Source: Symsagittifera roscoffensis
Taxonomy: Eukaryota > Xenacoelomorpha > Acoela > Convolutidae
DNA length: 64,000 bases
Direction: 5' to 3'
Assembly (NCBI RefSeq): GCF_963678635.1
Contig: NC_087065.1
Coordinates: 75,927,786-75,991,785, forward strand
Shown: positions 38,641-49,817 of the stretch, in pieces
Layout of the letters: every line of letters begins with the position of its first letter
How positions within the stretch are numbered: position 1 is the stretch's first letter
The notes under the pieces: generated by a model
What the model was told of the DNA's origin: nothing
Seen by the model: only the letters and a program-made list of their open reading frames with translations
Database searches by the model: none
Program-made: the position numbers and the translations under genes

Positions 38641-40160
38641 TACATACCAAAGGGTGGCCTCCACCCACGTACTTAATAAGTCTGATTCGATTCGCGTGAT
38701 GCCGAAAATATATAGTCGCCACGCAGCTCAAAGCCTGCAAAGTCTAAACATAAGTCTGCAAAGTTTGAACATAAAGTCTACAAAGTCTGAATATAAGTCT
38801 GCAAAACGAGGTCGTGGTTTTATGTTCAGACTTAATAAGTCGGGTTCGATCCGCGTGGGGGCCGAAAAATCTTAGTCGCCACGCAAGTCAAAATCTGCAA
38901 TGTCTAAACATGAGTCTTCGAAGTCTGAACATAAGTCTGCAGAGTCTGAACATTGCGATTCATTTTTCGACCGAGACGGGTCCAACACATGTTTAAGTTT
39001 GACCGAAAACCCATTGCCGAGAAGGCCCTACAGTCGAACTCAAAGTTGAAGCGTAAAATCAAGTCGGTCGAAACATACAATGGAACGCAAAGTCGAAATA
39101 TAAAGTCAATAACAAAGTGGAAAGACAACGTCGAACACATAGTCGAAACATAGAAGTGATCATAGAGGCGAAATATTCAACCAAACACATAGTCGAAACA
39201 TAAAGTCGAACACAATTAACAGCACTGTCGAACTCATAGTCAAAACAAAAGTATTTTCACCATTAGTTTGATTTTATTGCCGCACTTTTTGGAAAAGGCT
39301 TGAGTAAAATTTTGTGTGTTTTTGGCGCCTTTTCTTCAAAATAGAATATATTGCCGCATAAGGCGCCTTCGCAAACATTTTAGGGTCGTTCAGTCGAAAA
39401 TGGATGGCATAATACATACCAAAGGGTGGCCTCCACCCCCGTACTCAATAAGTCTGATTCGATTCGCGTGATGCCGAAAATATATAGTCGCCACGCAGCT
39501 CAAAGCCTGCAAAGTCTAAACATAAGTCTGCAAAGTCTGAACATAAAGTCTACAAAGTCTGAATATAAGTCTGCAAAACGAGGTCGTGGTTTCATGTTCA
39601 GACTTAATAAGTCTGATTCGATTCGCGTGGGGCCGAAAATTTATAGTCGCTACGCAGGTCCAAGCTTGCAAAACCTAAACATAAGTCTGCAAAGTCTGAT
39701 CAATAGTCTGGTAAATCTGAACTCAAGTCTGCAAAGTCTGAACTTAAGTCTGCAAAGTCTGAACTTAAGTCTGCAAAGTCTGAAATAAGTCTGCAAAGTC
39801 TGAACATAAGTCTGCAGAGTCTGAGTATTGCGATTTATTTTTTGACCGAGACGGATCGAACACATGTTTGAGTTTTTCGGCAAACCCATGGCCGAGAAGG
39901 CCCTACAGTCAAACTCAAATTTGAAGCGTTAAGTCAAGTCGGTCGAAACATGCAGCCGAACACAAAGTCGAAATTCAAAGTCAAACACAAAGTCGAAAGA
40001 TAACGTCGAACACAAAGTCGAAACATAGAAGTGATCATAAAGGCAAAATATTTAACCAAATACAAAGTCGAAACATAAAGTCGAACAAAATTGACAGCAC
40101 TGTCGAACTCAAAGTCAAAACAAATGTAATTTCATCAATAGTTTGATTTTATTGCCGCAA
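36160..40160. repeat. 21-bp-based satellite array, block 2
   Basis: It is built as in block 1, with monomer anchors near 37191, 38179, 38953 and 39826. The last monomer (about 39400-40160) is followed by unrelated AT-rich DNA. Runs of the 21-bp unit differ in copy number between monomers, as expected from unequal exchange or replication slippage. Confidence 0.9.
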
Positions 40161-40459
40161 TTTTTGCGTGCAAAACTTTAAAACTGTTGCCATTAACAAA
40201 ATAAAACAGTATATATATTTGTTTTAAATTGCAGTTAGCTAGAACAGTATAGTTGCTGATCATATACAGCACAACCACGAGAAGGCCTACACATGGAATC
40301 AAAAAATATTAAAAAAATTTTTTGGGGCAACGACAAAATTGTCGCAGCAAAATCAGAAAGCTATGAAATTTATTAGAGCAACTTCTAAAAGCAATTTTTC
40401 TAAAAGCTTCTAAATTTTTCTAAAAGCAAAAAAACGTCAGCACTTAGAATTGGATCAAA

Positions 40460-40640
40460 GACCACACGGTCTGAACCCGAATTCCTTCAGTCCATTCAAT
40501 TGCTTTGGACTCCTTCTGCCCACACAGTTTGAAAATGGATTCCTTTAGTCCATACTGTCTGAGCATAGCGTTTTTGGTCCACACGGTCTGAACATAAAAC
40601 CACTACTTCGACCCGGATAGTCAACAGTCTGGTGTAAATC
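40460..40640. repeat. Degenerate satellite-like fringe
   Basis: The phrase CACACGGTCTGAAC and variants (CACACAGTTTGAA, CATACTGTCTGAGCAT) recur four or five times between 40470 and 40595. The shared (G/A)GTCTGAACAT core equals half of the satellite unit. This may be an older diverged relative or the seed from which the array grew. Confidence 0.5.
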
Positions 40641-41491
40641 ATTTAAGTCCTCATTCAAATTCCTGAAATAAAAAAACTGAAAATTCAAATCATCATTCAG
40701 ACTCCATGGCTTAAAAATTTTTTAAAACTGAAAAAAAAAATTATTTAAAGAAAATCCATTTTCTCCAACAAGAATCTCTATTCTCATACAACTCAGTTTA
40801 ACAGAATATTTAGCGCAAAATCATTATTTGGGGAAAAAATTGAAATTTCAGACGCGTTTTTCTCAGTTTTCTGTAAAATTAGAAAAAAGTGAAGGGAACA
40901 AAATTAGCTCGAATTTTCACCAGATTTAATATGGTGCAGTTTTTCACCGAAGTTTGTAACCATTTTTTAAACTTCAAAATTGGTATTTTTTTTCAATTAT
41001 TTAAGAAATAGGCTGCAAACACCGAGTTAATTGACGGGAAAAAATACTTTTGATATAAATTTCTTATCGAATAACTGTTGTTTCAGCGTAATTCTTGATT
41101 AATTTAGTTTAGTTTAGTAAAAACCAAAATGACCTTTTTTGGTGTAAAATTTTTGTTCGGGGGCAAATTGGTGTAAAATTTCGGGGGCAAATTACTCCAT
41201 ATTAAATATGGAAATTCTATGCAACTTTTGTTCTCTTCACTAAAGTAAACTGAGTTTTCCATTATAAATGTTGTTAATTGTGTCCGATTAATGTAAATCA
41301 ACATTGTTTCCACTCATACAAACACACATAAAATGCTAAGAATAAAGGTTGATGAAATCAAAATGAAATCATCAGGCAAATTTAAAGTAATGTTTCAAAT
41401 CCCATAAACGAAAAAAGTAAAGTCCTAGGTAGCGAAGATTTAAAACTGAACTAGAAAAAAACAATCTTTGGGCTGTTATATTATACGGACC

Positions 41492-41981
41492 GTTCACATC
41501 AGCTATTCCCCTTGTGCTTGTTTAAGAATCATATAAGCTCACTTTAAGAGAAAGTGAGCTTTTATGATCAGAATACCGCAATCTAATATTGATCTTTCAA
41601 GATTGCCGAGTCAAAAATGAGTGCTTTCAGACCAAACCGCGACCAAAAAAATGGTATTGTTAGACGTTGAAGTTTTAGTAGATGCGTTCAATGCCAGCCC
41701 GTCTCACGAAAATTTAATCGCGGCCGGCGCAACTGAAAAAAATTGACTGCCACCTGCGCGAGCAAAGCGAACTTAATCGAGACTGAAGCGGCCCTTGCCT
41801 ATTTTGGGTTTATTTGGTTGCGACACACTTGGTCGCGAAGATTTCGCAATACAAATTTTGAGTCTTGATCGTTGCGAGGCATCAGACAAAAAAAGTTTTG
41901 GACAAGAAGTAAAATTCAAAAAAAGTCCAAGCACTAAACAGGTTAGTCAGTAAAAAGGAAGCGTCCAATAACAGAAAAATT
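41492..41981. repeat. 489-bp module, copy 2
   Basis: It is a near-identical copy of 34114-34602 (offset 7378), including the 11-bp hairpin at 41535-41561. Differences are few (for example TAGCAG against TAACAG near the end). Confidence 0.85.
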
Positions 41982-43864
41982 ATGTTGATGCTACAATAAG
42001 CAAATTTTGAAACAGAAACTCAAACAAAGCAGCCATTTTTCCTGCTTTCGTGTTGATAATTTTCTCTCTCTCTGTTGGATGAACTTTTTCATGCTGTTCT
42101 CAAGGAAAAAGCTTTAATTTCATTTTATGGTAGGCTTTTTTTAAATTGAAAAAAAAACTACCTCAAAGCCAGAAAAAAAGAAACCGACGACAGTTACTTC
42201 AAAAAAAATTGAACTTATTCAATTTTTTCCTCTTTTTTTCAATTTTATGTGCGTGGCTAACGAAGCTTCAAGCTTGTAAAAAACTAGCACTGACTCCATT
42301 AGGGTGTGATAACAAAAATCAAGCAAAAAAAATACAAGCATTGGATTAAAGATCTGAATACAAGACAATCTGAAAATAATCAAAACGCTAAAACTTAGCA
42401 CCAATTTTTCCTGAAACTGAAGGAAAATTTGAATTCTAAGTCAAATTTTGTATTTGAAATGAGACATTAGTCAACTTCATGATTCTGTGTGTTACCTGAT
42501 TTTAAGTGGAAAAAAGTAAACGAAAAAAGTACAATTACTCGAAATATCTTATGACTGCTTTATCACCCAGTGAGTCTAATTAAGAACTTTTTGGGAGCAA
42601 TCAACTTGATCCAATGCAATTTGAGTCTTTTTTTTCTAGTATTATTCTCAAAGAAGGTTGTCTCGCTGTTGTATTATTTTGTTAACTTGCCTTTTCATGG
42701 ATTGAAAACGAAGGAACTTATAAATCAAAAAGCACAATAATTAGACCGTGTTGACAAAAGGTTTTTTAACAATGGTTTTGCCTAAAAATAAGTTACCTTT
42801 CACGAATTTCCACGAAACGTTGTCTGCGACTTCAAAATAATTTCGAAAGCTCTTAATACCAATTTCATACCAAATATTCTTGTCGCCCCTGCGGACCAAA
42901 GTAGCGCCGCGTAGACTTAACTTTGTTTTTCCGCGGCTCTTTATCCTTTACCCTGCCTGCGAACAATAAAAGGACCACTGGCTCAGAACGAAGCATACAA
43001 AGTAGTAATTTAAAAAAGATTGTAAAAAAATAGAATTTATTTCAGAGAAAGGGAAATTCGCATAGAGCCAATATGCTCCAACTGTGGCTTCTTCGGTTAT
43101 GAGATACGAACATTTCTAAGAAATGACAACTCGTAACGACCCTTGACTCATTGTTTTTGTAAAGACGACCTTTTTTTAGGGCGAGTGTTATTTGTAACAA
43201 TTATGATAGCTCTTATCAAGGCCTGCAACTGTTCCGAAACTCTTTTTGAGTTATGTGAGGTTTACTTGGAAATAACTTCTTCGACAAATACAGATATATC
43301 GCAGAATATTTACAAAAGTTAATTGATTTATTGGGAGCTTTTTCATCAAAATTTGATCATCAAACAGAATAAAAAACATACCATCAATTTCAAGAATACT
43401 TTTTTTCTAAAAATAAATTTTGATAAAAGTAAATTCTGCTTAAAAAGAGGACACAAAAAACTGCCAAAATATGAAAAAAAGCAGTTGAGAAGTTTTTCCA
43501 GAAATCTTCAATGATCCGTGGTCATTACTTGCGAGATTCAATTTTACAAGCTCACAAAATTAATTAAAATTACTACATGGTTGTTCATTTCGGGCACAGA
43601 GAAAATTTTAATAAATAGCTGAAGGTATTACTGTGGTTCTTATTATTTATCATTAATTAATCATTGAATTAAAATAAATATCAATCATAACCTCATCTGA
43701 GTTTTAACCTGATATACGTTCCGTTTTTAGAAGTTTTAAAATAAACAAAAATATTATTGAAATTAATCATAAAATTTATCATTTAGAAGTATTACAATGA
43801 ATCATAGAATTATAGATATAAATTTGTGTCTAAAATGCAGTTTTCTAATATTATGATGTTTTAG

Positions 43865-44018
43865 ATACTTTGCCATATGTCGCCCTATGGAATCTTTGGG
43901 CAGACAGACTGTTCGTCATGTATACCCCCTCATGGCGGGAATTTGGACAGCATCCATCATCACCAGCACCCCCCTTGCAATCGCAGCTCACTCGGCCCAG
44001 ATAGACTGCGGATCCAAA
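43865..44018 (+). CDS. Receptor exon: ICL2 and TM4 (class A GPCR)
   Basis: This 154-base exon lies between TTTTAG and AAA|GTAAGC. Its first base completes the Arg of E-R-Y. It then reads YFAICRPMESLGRQTVRH, a typical second intracellular loop with the DRY-adjacent Tyr and the hydrophobic CRP. Next comes TM4 with the conserved Trp in AGIWTAS. The exon continues into the extracellular side with a Cys (IDCGSK). The loop pattern CRP-x-x-S...RQT resembles peptide receptors of the CCK/orexin kind. It ends in phase 0, which matches the next exon. Confidence 0.9.
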
Positions 44019-47000
44019 GTAAGCACACTAATAAACACCCCCTCTCGCTCTATCTACTTTTCATAATAAAAAGGCCAATCAAAATTAGCCTCAACTACAA
44101 TGCATTTGACAAACATCAAAAACTTGCTCGCCAACGCGGTGAAAAATGTTCACAAATTTTTTTTTTAAGTTGAATAAGGAGCCAAATGTATTTATAAATG
44201 ACTACTTTAATCTTTTGCGGCCAGAGCATGTGAAAAAATTTACCATAAAAGCAGTCAATTTTAGAGAAAACCCATTTTTAATGAAGTTTGCGGCTTGCGC
44301 TTGAGTTTTTTGGATAGTTCTCAAATATCAAAGCCTGTTGACCGTAGATTTTCAATTACATGGTATGATTTTTAACTGAGAAATTAGTTGAGTGTTTGAG
44401 AATTGACAGTATTGAGAGTCGAGAAACGCTTAAAAAGAATAGTCGGTTACAGTGCAGTTAAGCTACAGCTAGGGCCACATGATCTAATTAACATCCCCCC
44501 ATATGGTATCAACTAAAGAGTCTCCATCCCTACAAATAAACACAGTAAATTCGTACTAGAGCTTACTATTGAGAACTCTGATTGTTTGCTGCATTCTGAT
44601 TGATCGAAAATTCGATTAACCTAATCTACTTTATAATCTTCCGCGCTTTCTTGAAAAAGAGGAGATTGTTAAGTAGATCCTGTCGAAATTGTTGGCAACA
44701 TCCTTTTTGATAAACTAATCTGAGCAAATTAAATTAACTTGGCCATTTTGACGTCGGAAAAAAAATTTTTCACTCATTTTAGGGCGTAATAAATGCCTCA
44801 AAAGCGGATAATAAACTAAAAATAGTTTTTTTTGCCTATTAGGTTGCTCAATATTGCCATTAACTGGTCACCGATATTGCCATTTTTTAGCAATCACTCT
44901 ACATTGGTTCAACCCGAGATGATTCCTTAGAGATATAAATATGAAGCCAAAATGATAGCAATATTGGTGAACTAGAAAAACGTATACCGGTTGACCCTCA
45001 TATACAAGAATTACTAACTATACAATTCCATACAACAACAATTCTTATCATACATTTCCATACAAAAAATGCTTGTCATACAATTCCATGCATGGGTTCT
45101 ATGGAAACAAATACTTATCATACAATTTCCATTAATGAAAAGTGTACGATAACTGTTTTTTCGTTTTCTTTTGTTGTCAACACGGGTTATCATACAGTTT
45201 TGAAACCATTTTTGAAGGCTTCTAAAATAAAACTTTCATCTAACTGACAGCTTTGAAGTTTTCTGGTCCTCAAATTTTTTATGACATAGATAGAAAAAAA
45301 CTGCTCTTATGAGAATTTACCTGTATCAAAGTTTTATGATAACATTTTTTTAATGAAAAACAACAAAACTCATAGAAGTTTTTTGAAAACGGTTTTTAGG
45401 TAATTTTAAATGAGTTTAACAAAGATTTGTGGATTGAAATCACTTTGGTTGTCACAATATGGTTTGGTTTTTTGTTCAAAATTGCTTGTCATACAAATTT
45501 TTATAAGCCGCGTTTTTTTTCTACAATACGATGTTTTGGCGAAAAAAAAACTTTTCAAGCCGCAAGATTCGTATTATTTCTTCACCGCATGCAATAGAAT
45601 TTTTGTCTTTGATGTAATTTAAAACTAACTTTCAATCAGAAAAACAAAATAAACAACGACGTTTTGTTTGAAGCTCGGTTAATGTTTTTCTGGTTGTTAA
45701 ATGATAAAATGAAGTTAGATGTGTTAAAAAACATCCATCGAATTTCAACCATTCAAAAAATTGAGTCTTTTGTATCGGCGAGAAATTCATTAGGCAAGTT
45801 AAGATTTCAGAGCTCCAATTGCAGTTAGGCTGAGAAATTAATTTAAAAAAGTATAAGGGAAACACAAAAAATTAACAAAGATAGCCGGCTACTATGCAAG
45901 TGGCACAGAATATTCCGATCCCAATCTTGAAAACTGTGCATTTTTTTTCAAAATTGTCGTCATTTTTTTCGGCGTGGTGTGATAAAAGTAGCTGAAAAAA
46001 AACTGTGCATTTTTTTCTGTGCTACTGTGCATTTTTTTTTCAAAATTGTCGTCATTTTTTTCGGCGTGGTGTGATAAAAGTAGCTGAAAAAAAAACTGGA
46101 GATTAGGTATTGTCGGCAGTCATAGTAAAATCAGCAAATTGAGAAAAAAAATTTGAGAAAATTATTTGAAAAAAAAAGAAAAAAAATTGAAAAAAGAATT
46201 TTGATTTTTTGAAAATTTTGATACAAAAAGGCCCTAAAATACTCAAAACAAACTAGCATTACTCGAGTAAAAGTTTTGTTTTACCTTTTAAATCAAGCTA
46301 TTGTAAGCTTTTAAGCTTTTAAATTGGACTGCTCGCTCGCTTTATTTGCTCGGAATGAGACGAAAAACCAAAAGTTTCAAACCGGTTTTTCTACACAATA
46401 TAAAACGTATTAAAAATTTTAAAAGTGGCTCAAATCGCGACTCTAAGGGCTTTAATATGATATGTCACTCAACCCATTCCGATTATTATTTGTGGTACCT
46501 GATTTGGGGTGGAAAACAAAAAAAAGAACTAAAACACCCGAATACAAGGTTCCTCTCCATTTTCAATGGTCGGTACAATAAATTTTTATGTGTGGACAAC
46601 TATTTGTAATGATCTTCCATGCGATAAAAATGCTCATCAAACACTTAGATAGTATGAAACAAGTGCTCTAATGTGCCATGTTTTTGTGAAGTTCCATGGA
46701 GTTGAATGACAAACATTTTCCATGACATTTAAGTATATGAAAAGCATTGTTTTTGTGAATCCGGGCTAACAACCAAAGCGGTACATAAAAGGTCAGTTTT
46801 TGACGCAGCCGCCCGCCGCTCTCTACTATGAGTCTGACCCAACCTTACGAGCGGAAATGAATGAGAAATTGATTTACAACGTCAAAATGAACAGCCTTAG
46901 GTTGTTACTTTTATTAAGATTTGTTGATCAAAAAGGATGTTGCCATCAATCAGACATTAACAGTTCTTATAAATTAGAACAGACAGGGTTAAAAAAGAGC

Positions 47001-47832
47001 ACTGCATACAAAAGGGGTTAAAAAAGAGCACTGCCTTAAAAAAAAGATTTTAACATACTATCTTGAACTTTCGAGTGAGGTAAAAGCAAAAATTATATGT
47101 CTGAAATTCACGATGTTTTTTTGCAGAAATATCTGAAATAAGTCATATGCTCTTTCAAGTTAAGCCATGTGCTCAAGTAAGTCTCATTTGCAGTTTGTCT
47201 GATTATTCAATTGTTGATAACTCTCTCTATGAAAAAAAAACAGATCCTAAAGCTCATTTTATGATGGTGTTTAAATTTGCAGTGCTGATTTAAATTATCC
47301 GGACACAGCGAAAAAAAATTTAAACTTAAAAAGCGTTTTTCTCAAACTGGGTTGACTTTAGACAATGAAGATGGGGACAAATGTTGCTTAGATGTTTTCG
47401 CAGAATTATTATTGTGAAACTCTTTTTGTCCATATAATTCAAATCAGCAATGTACTATAGAGATTATAAATTATGATTCAAATTGTTTGTTCTAAGTGAG
47501 ACGCCTGGGATTTAGATTGGACAAATTGGGCTTAGGAAAAATATGGGGACAAAACCTACTTAGAGTCTTAGCAAAATTATGATTGTGAAGTTCTTTTTCC
47601 CAATTGTTTAAATCAGTAGTGTACTATATAGTTCATAAACTAGGATTCAAATTGTTGGTTCTAGTTAGTCTTAGTTTTGACAAACTGAGCTTAGGAAAAA
47701 TATGGTGACAAGACTTACTAAAAGTCTAGGAAAAAAATGATGATTGGGAAATTCTTTTTTTTTTCCCAATAGTTCACACCAGCAGTGTATTATATATAGC
47801 TCATGAACTATGATTCAAGTGGTTTGTTTCAG
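44019..47832 (+). other. Receptor intron (3.8 kb) with dispersed repeats
   Basis: A CTTATCATACAATTCCATAC-like unit is repeated about four times at 45018-45140. An 80-base segment with TTCGGCGTGGTGTGATAAAA is duplicated in tandem at 45930-46090. The segment 45880-46600 is a diverged copy of 48020-48600 in the next intron, sharing CTCGCT, TTTATTTGCTCG and GCCGG(C/T)TACT phrases. A three-copy 168-bp repeat runs into the next exon. Confidence 0.6.
47280..47452. mobile_element. MITE-like fragment, Tc1/mariner-style ends
   Basis: The left end is CAGTGCTGATTTAAATTATC and the right end reads in reverse as CATTGCTGATTTGAATTAT, followed by TA. The ends resemble those of the element at 48662-48997. The left flank lacks the TA expected of this class, so the insertion is old or rearranged. 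Confidence 0.4.
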
Positions 47833-47850
47833 GTGGGACACCTCTGCTAT
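47345..47850. repeat. 168-bp tandem triplication reaching the exon border
   Basis: Three diverged copies start near 47345, 47511 and 47681. Each has a TATGG(G/T)GACAA phrase, a CTTTTT(T)-CC tract and a GATTCAA phrase (47475, 47643, 47812), spaced 168 and 169 bases apart. The third copy supplies the acceptor GTTTGTTTCAG and the first bases of the TM5 exon. The first copy carries a degraded version of both (GTTTGTTCTAAGTGAGACGC). Confidence 0.65.
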
Positions 47851-47960
47851 GAAACATGGTGGAGTGACTGGTGGGACTTGGCCTACACTGTTACTCTATT
47901 CCTGCTCATAGTCATCATCCCATCCTCAGCTATGGCCACCATGTACTATTTCGTGGCCAG
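47833..47960 (+). CDS. Receptor exon: ECL2 and TM5 (class A GPCR)
   Basis: This 128-base exon lies between TTGTTTCAG and GCCAG|GTACTA and opens in phase 0. It reads VGHLCYETWWSDWWDLAYT, containing the ECL2 Cys that normally bridges to TM3 and a Trp-rich stretch before TM5. TM5 follows, with the conserved Pro in IVIIPSSA. It ends MYYFVA plus two bases of Arg. The aromatic cluster before TM5 is a likely ligand-facing part. Phase 2 at the end fits the next exon, which begins with the missing G. Confidence 0.9.
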
Positions 47961-49342
47961 GTACTAACAAGCAAAGAGATATGCTTTGTAAAAAACATGC
48001 AATAGCAGACGGAACTGCTTGAAATAAGGATCGCCGGTTACTGTGCAGGCAGCACAGAATGTTAATATCATACTCTTAAAAATACAAAAAAAGTGATTTT
48101 TTCTTTTTAATTAGTGTAATTTTTTCTGCGTGGTCTAATAAATTGAGCCGAAAGGAAAACTAAATTTATGCATAATTGATAGTACAAATAAGCTAAGTGG
48201 ACAGCAGCTGTCACAGAAAAATGACAGGAAATTTTTTTAGAAAAATGTCTTTAAAAAACTTTAAACACTTCAAAAAAATTTTCATTTTCCTTGCAGTAGT
48301 TTTGTGAACTAAGTTTTTGATTGCAAAAAACTACAAAAACTATCTTTAATCGAATAAAACTAAGTTTTCACGGCTTAAATTAAGCATAAATAAGCTATTG
48401 CACGCCTGCTCGCTAGCTTTATTTGCTCGAATTAGGATTACAAAACAAAAAAATTTAATTTGTTTTTCTCAATACTAGGACAACTTTTAGAAAATGATTT
48501 TGCGTGGAAAAGAAAAGAAAGAAAAACAGTTACATACCCAAATACGAAGTTTTTCCCCATTTTTGAGGGCCGGAACAAAAGGAAAATGATCTGTTTCAGA
48601 AAAACCGAGTTGACCAAAAAATGTTTTATTGAAAGATGGCTTTCATACATAGCACCATATACAGTGCTGATTTAAATAATCCGGACAAAACGCATAGAGA
48701 AACTTAAATTTGGATTGAAGTTGGATTTCTCAAATTGGCTTGAATTTAAATAAAACTGATGAAGACAAAACTTGTCTAGAACTTCAGCAGAATTATTATG
48801 GTGTAATTTGTTTTCCATTGATCCATTTGCATTGAATCAAAGCCAATACTGATCCATTTTAGGGGTAAAATTTTGGGCCCGAATTGCCACATTATTTTTG
48901 TCTTAATCAAGTTTTGTCTTCATCTTGCTTAGAACTTCAAAAACGCGTTTTAAGTTTCTAAATTAGTGCGTTTTTGTCAGGATAATTTAAATCAGCGTAT
49001 GATTTGCATGGTGAAATTGTTTCATATTTTACCAACAGCTGTCTTAATGATAAGAAATTGTTTTAATACTAATATTATTCCTCAAAAAGCTACTTTGAGG
49101 GTTTTCGAAAGTAATGTTGGTGCCACGACGCATGATTAGTCATTTTCTATAGAAATCATGCATGGATGTGTATGATTGCGCATCTATCTTCTATAGAGGG
49201 CAAACCGGGGAGCAAACCGTTTTTTTTTGAAGCTTTTGTAACTGAGTTGGCGTAAAGCGTTCTGCTCCCATGTGCTTCGTAGATTTTCTTCATAGATAGA
49301 TTTTCATGCTTGCGTGTATCATGCTTGTGCTGATGTGACTAG
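47961..49342 (+). other. Receptor intron (1.4 kb)
   Basis: It contains a diverged copy of the repeat seen at 45880-46600 and a TA-flanked MITE (48662-48997). The remainder is AT-rich without other visible signals. Confidence 0.6.
48662..48997. mobile_element. MITE with Tc1/mariner-type termini (336 bp)
   Basis: The left end is CAGTGCTGATTTAAATAATC, then CGGACAAAACGCA. The right end in reverse is CGCTGATTTAAATTATCC and then TGACAAAAACGCA, an imperfect terminal inverted repeat of about 30 bases. TA lies on both sides, as the target duplication. There is no transposase, so it is non-autonomous. Confidence 0.55.
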
Positions 49343-49470
49343 GGCCATTTCGGGCGGACAGGCGCCACAGTTGAACCAACAACACTTCAACCCGAATGTC
49401 CCAAATAACAACGCCCCTGCAAACTCTAACGGAAGCTGCGTTGGACCTGCAGCCTACCCTCTACGGATCA
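49343..49470 (+). CDS. Receptor exon: part of ICL3
   Basis: This 128-base exon lies between GTGACTAG and GGATCA|GTAAGC. The first G completes Arg, and the frame then reads AISGGQAPQLNQQHFNPNVP and continues Asn/Ala/Pro-rich to PLRI plus one base. Such a polar, low-complexity stretch fits the third intracellular loop between TM5 and TM6. The acceptor lacks a strong pyrimidine tract, so this is the least secure of the five exons. It is, however, the only choice I found that keeps the frame between its neighbours. Confidence 0.7.
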
Positions 49471-49817
49471 GTAAGCATAAACACCCTTATGAAATTATCT
49501 AATAAATTGTAAAAACTTTAAATCTTTTTCTGTAAATCGAGCAATTGATATTTCCTCGAGCAGTTGGTTTACTTTTTCTAAGCGCCGCTAGAAGCTAATA
49601 ATTACGATCAAAAAAAATCTGCTCATTAAAAAAAATCCTTTTTTAAGTTGGTTTCTATTATTTGTAACTTCTTGTAATTACTAGTAATTTCTTGTAATTT
49701 TCATACAATTTTTGTAACTAGTATCACTAAAATCATAAGCATGCTTACTTGGAATTTAAAAGTCGAAACATTTTTAATATTTGAATCTGAATAGTGGAAG
49801 TTATGATCATACTTCAG
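49471..49817 (+). other. Receptor intron (347 bp)
   Basis: A short AT-rich intron from GTAAGC to ACTTCAG. It contains a run of TTGTAA(C/T)TT repeats near 49660-49720. Phase 1 on both sides. Confidence 0.75.

Larger units (their letters stand above)
25307..43864 (+). other. 18.6-kb intron of the receptor gene
   Basis: The intron is bounded by GTAAGC at 25307 and TTTTAG at 43864, with phase 2 on both sides. It contains a C-run (25830-25843), the 21-bp satellite arrays, an 8.64-kb duplicated block and two copies of a 489-bp module. Outside the repeats (40200-41490 and 41982-43860) it is AT-rich and featureless apart from a GC-richer patch near 42890-43000. Repeat cargo on this scale in the intron of a signalling gene is notable. 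Confidence 0.75.

Noticed and set aside
27508-40160. Regular direct repeats that could be mistaken for a CRISPR array
   Set aside because: There are no unique spacers of constant length; the units are head-to-tail and degenerate, and the context is eukaryotic.
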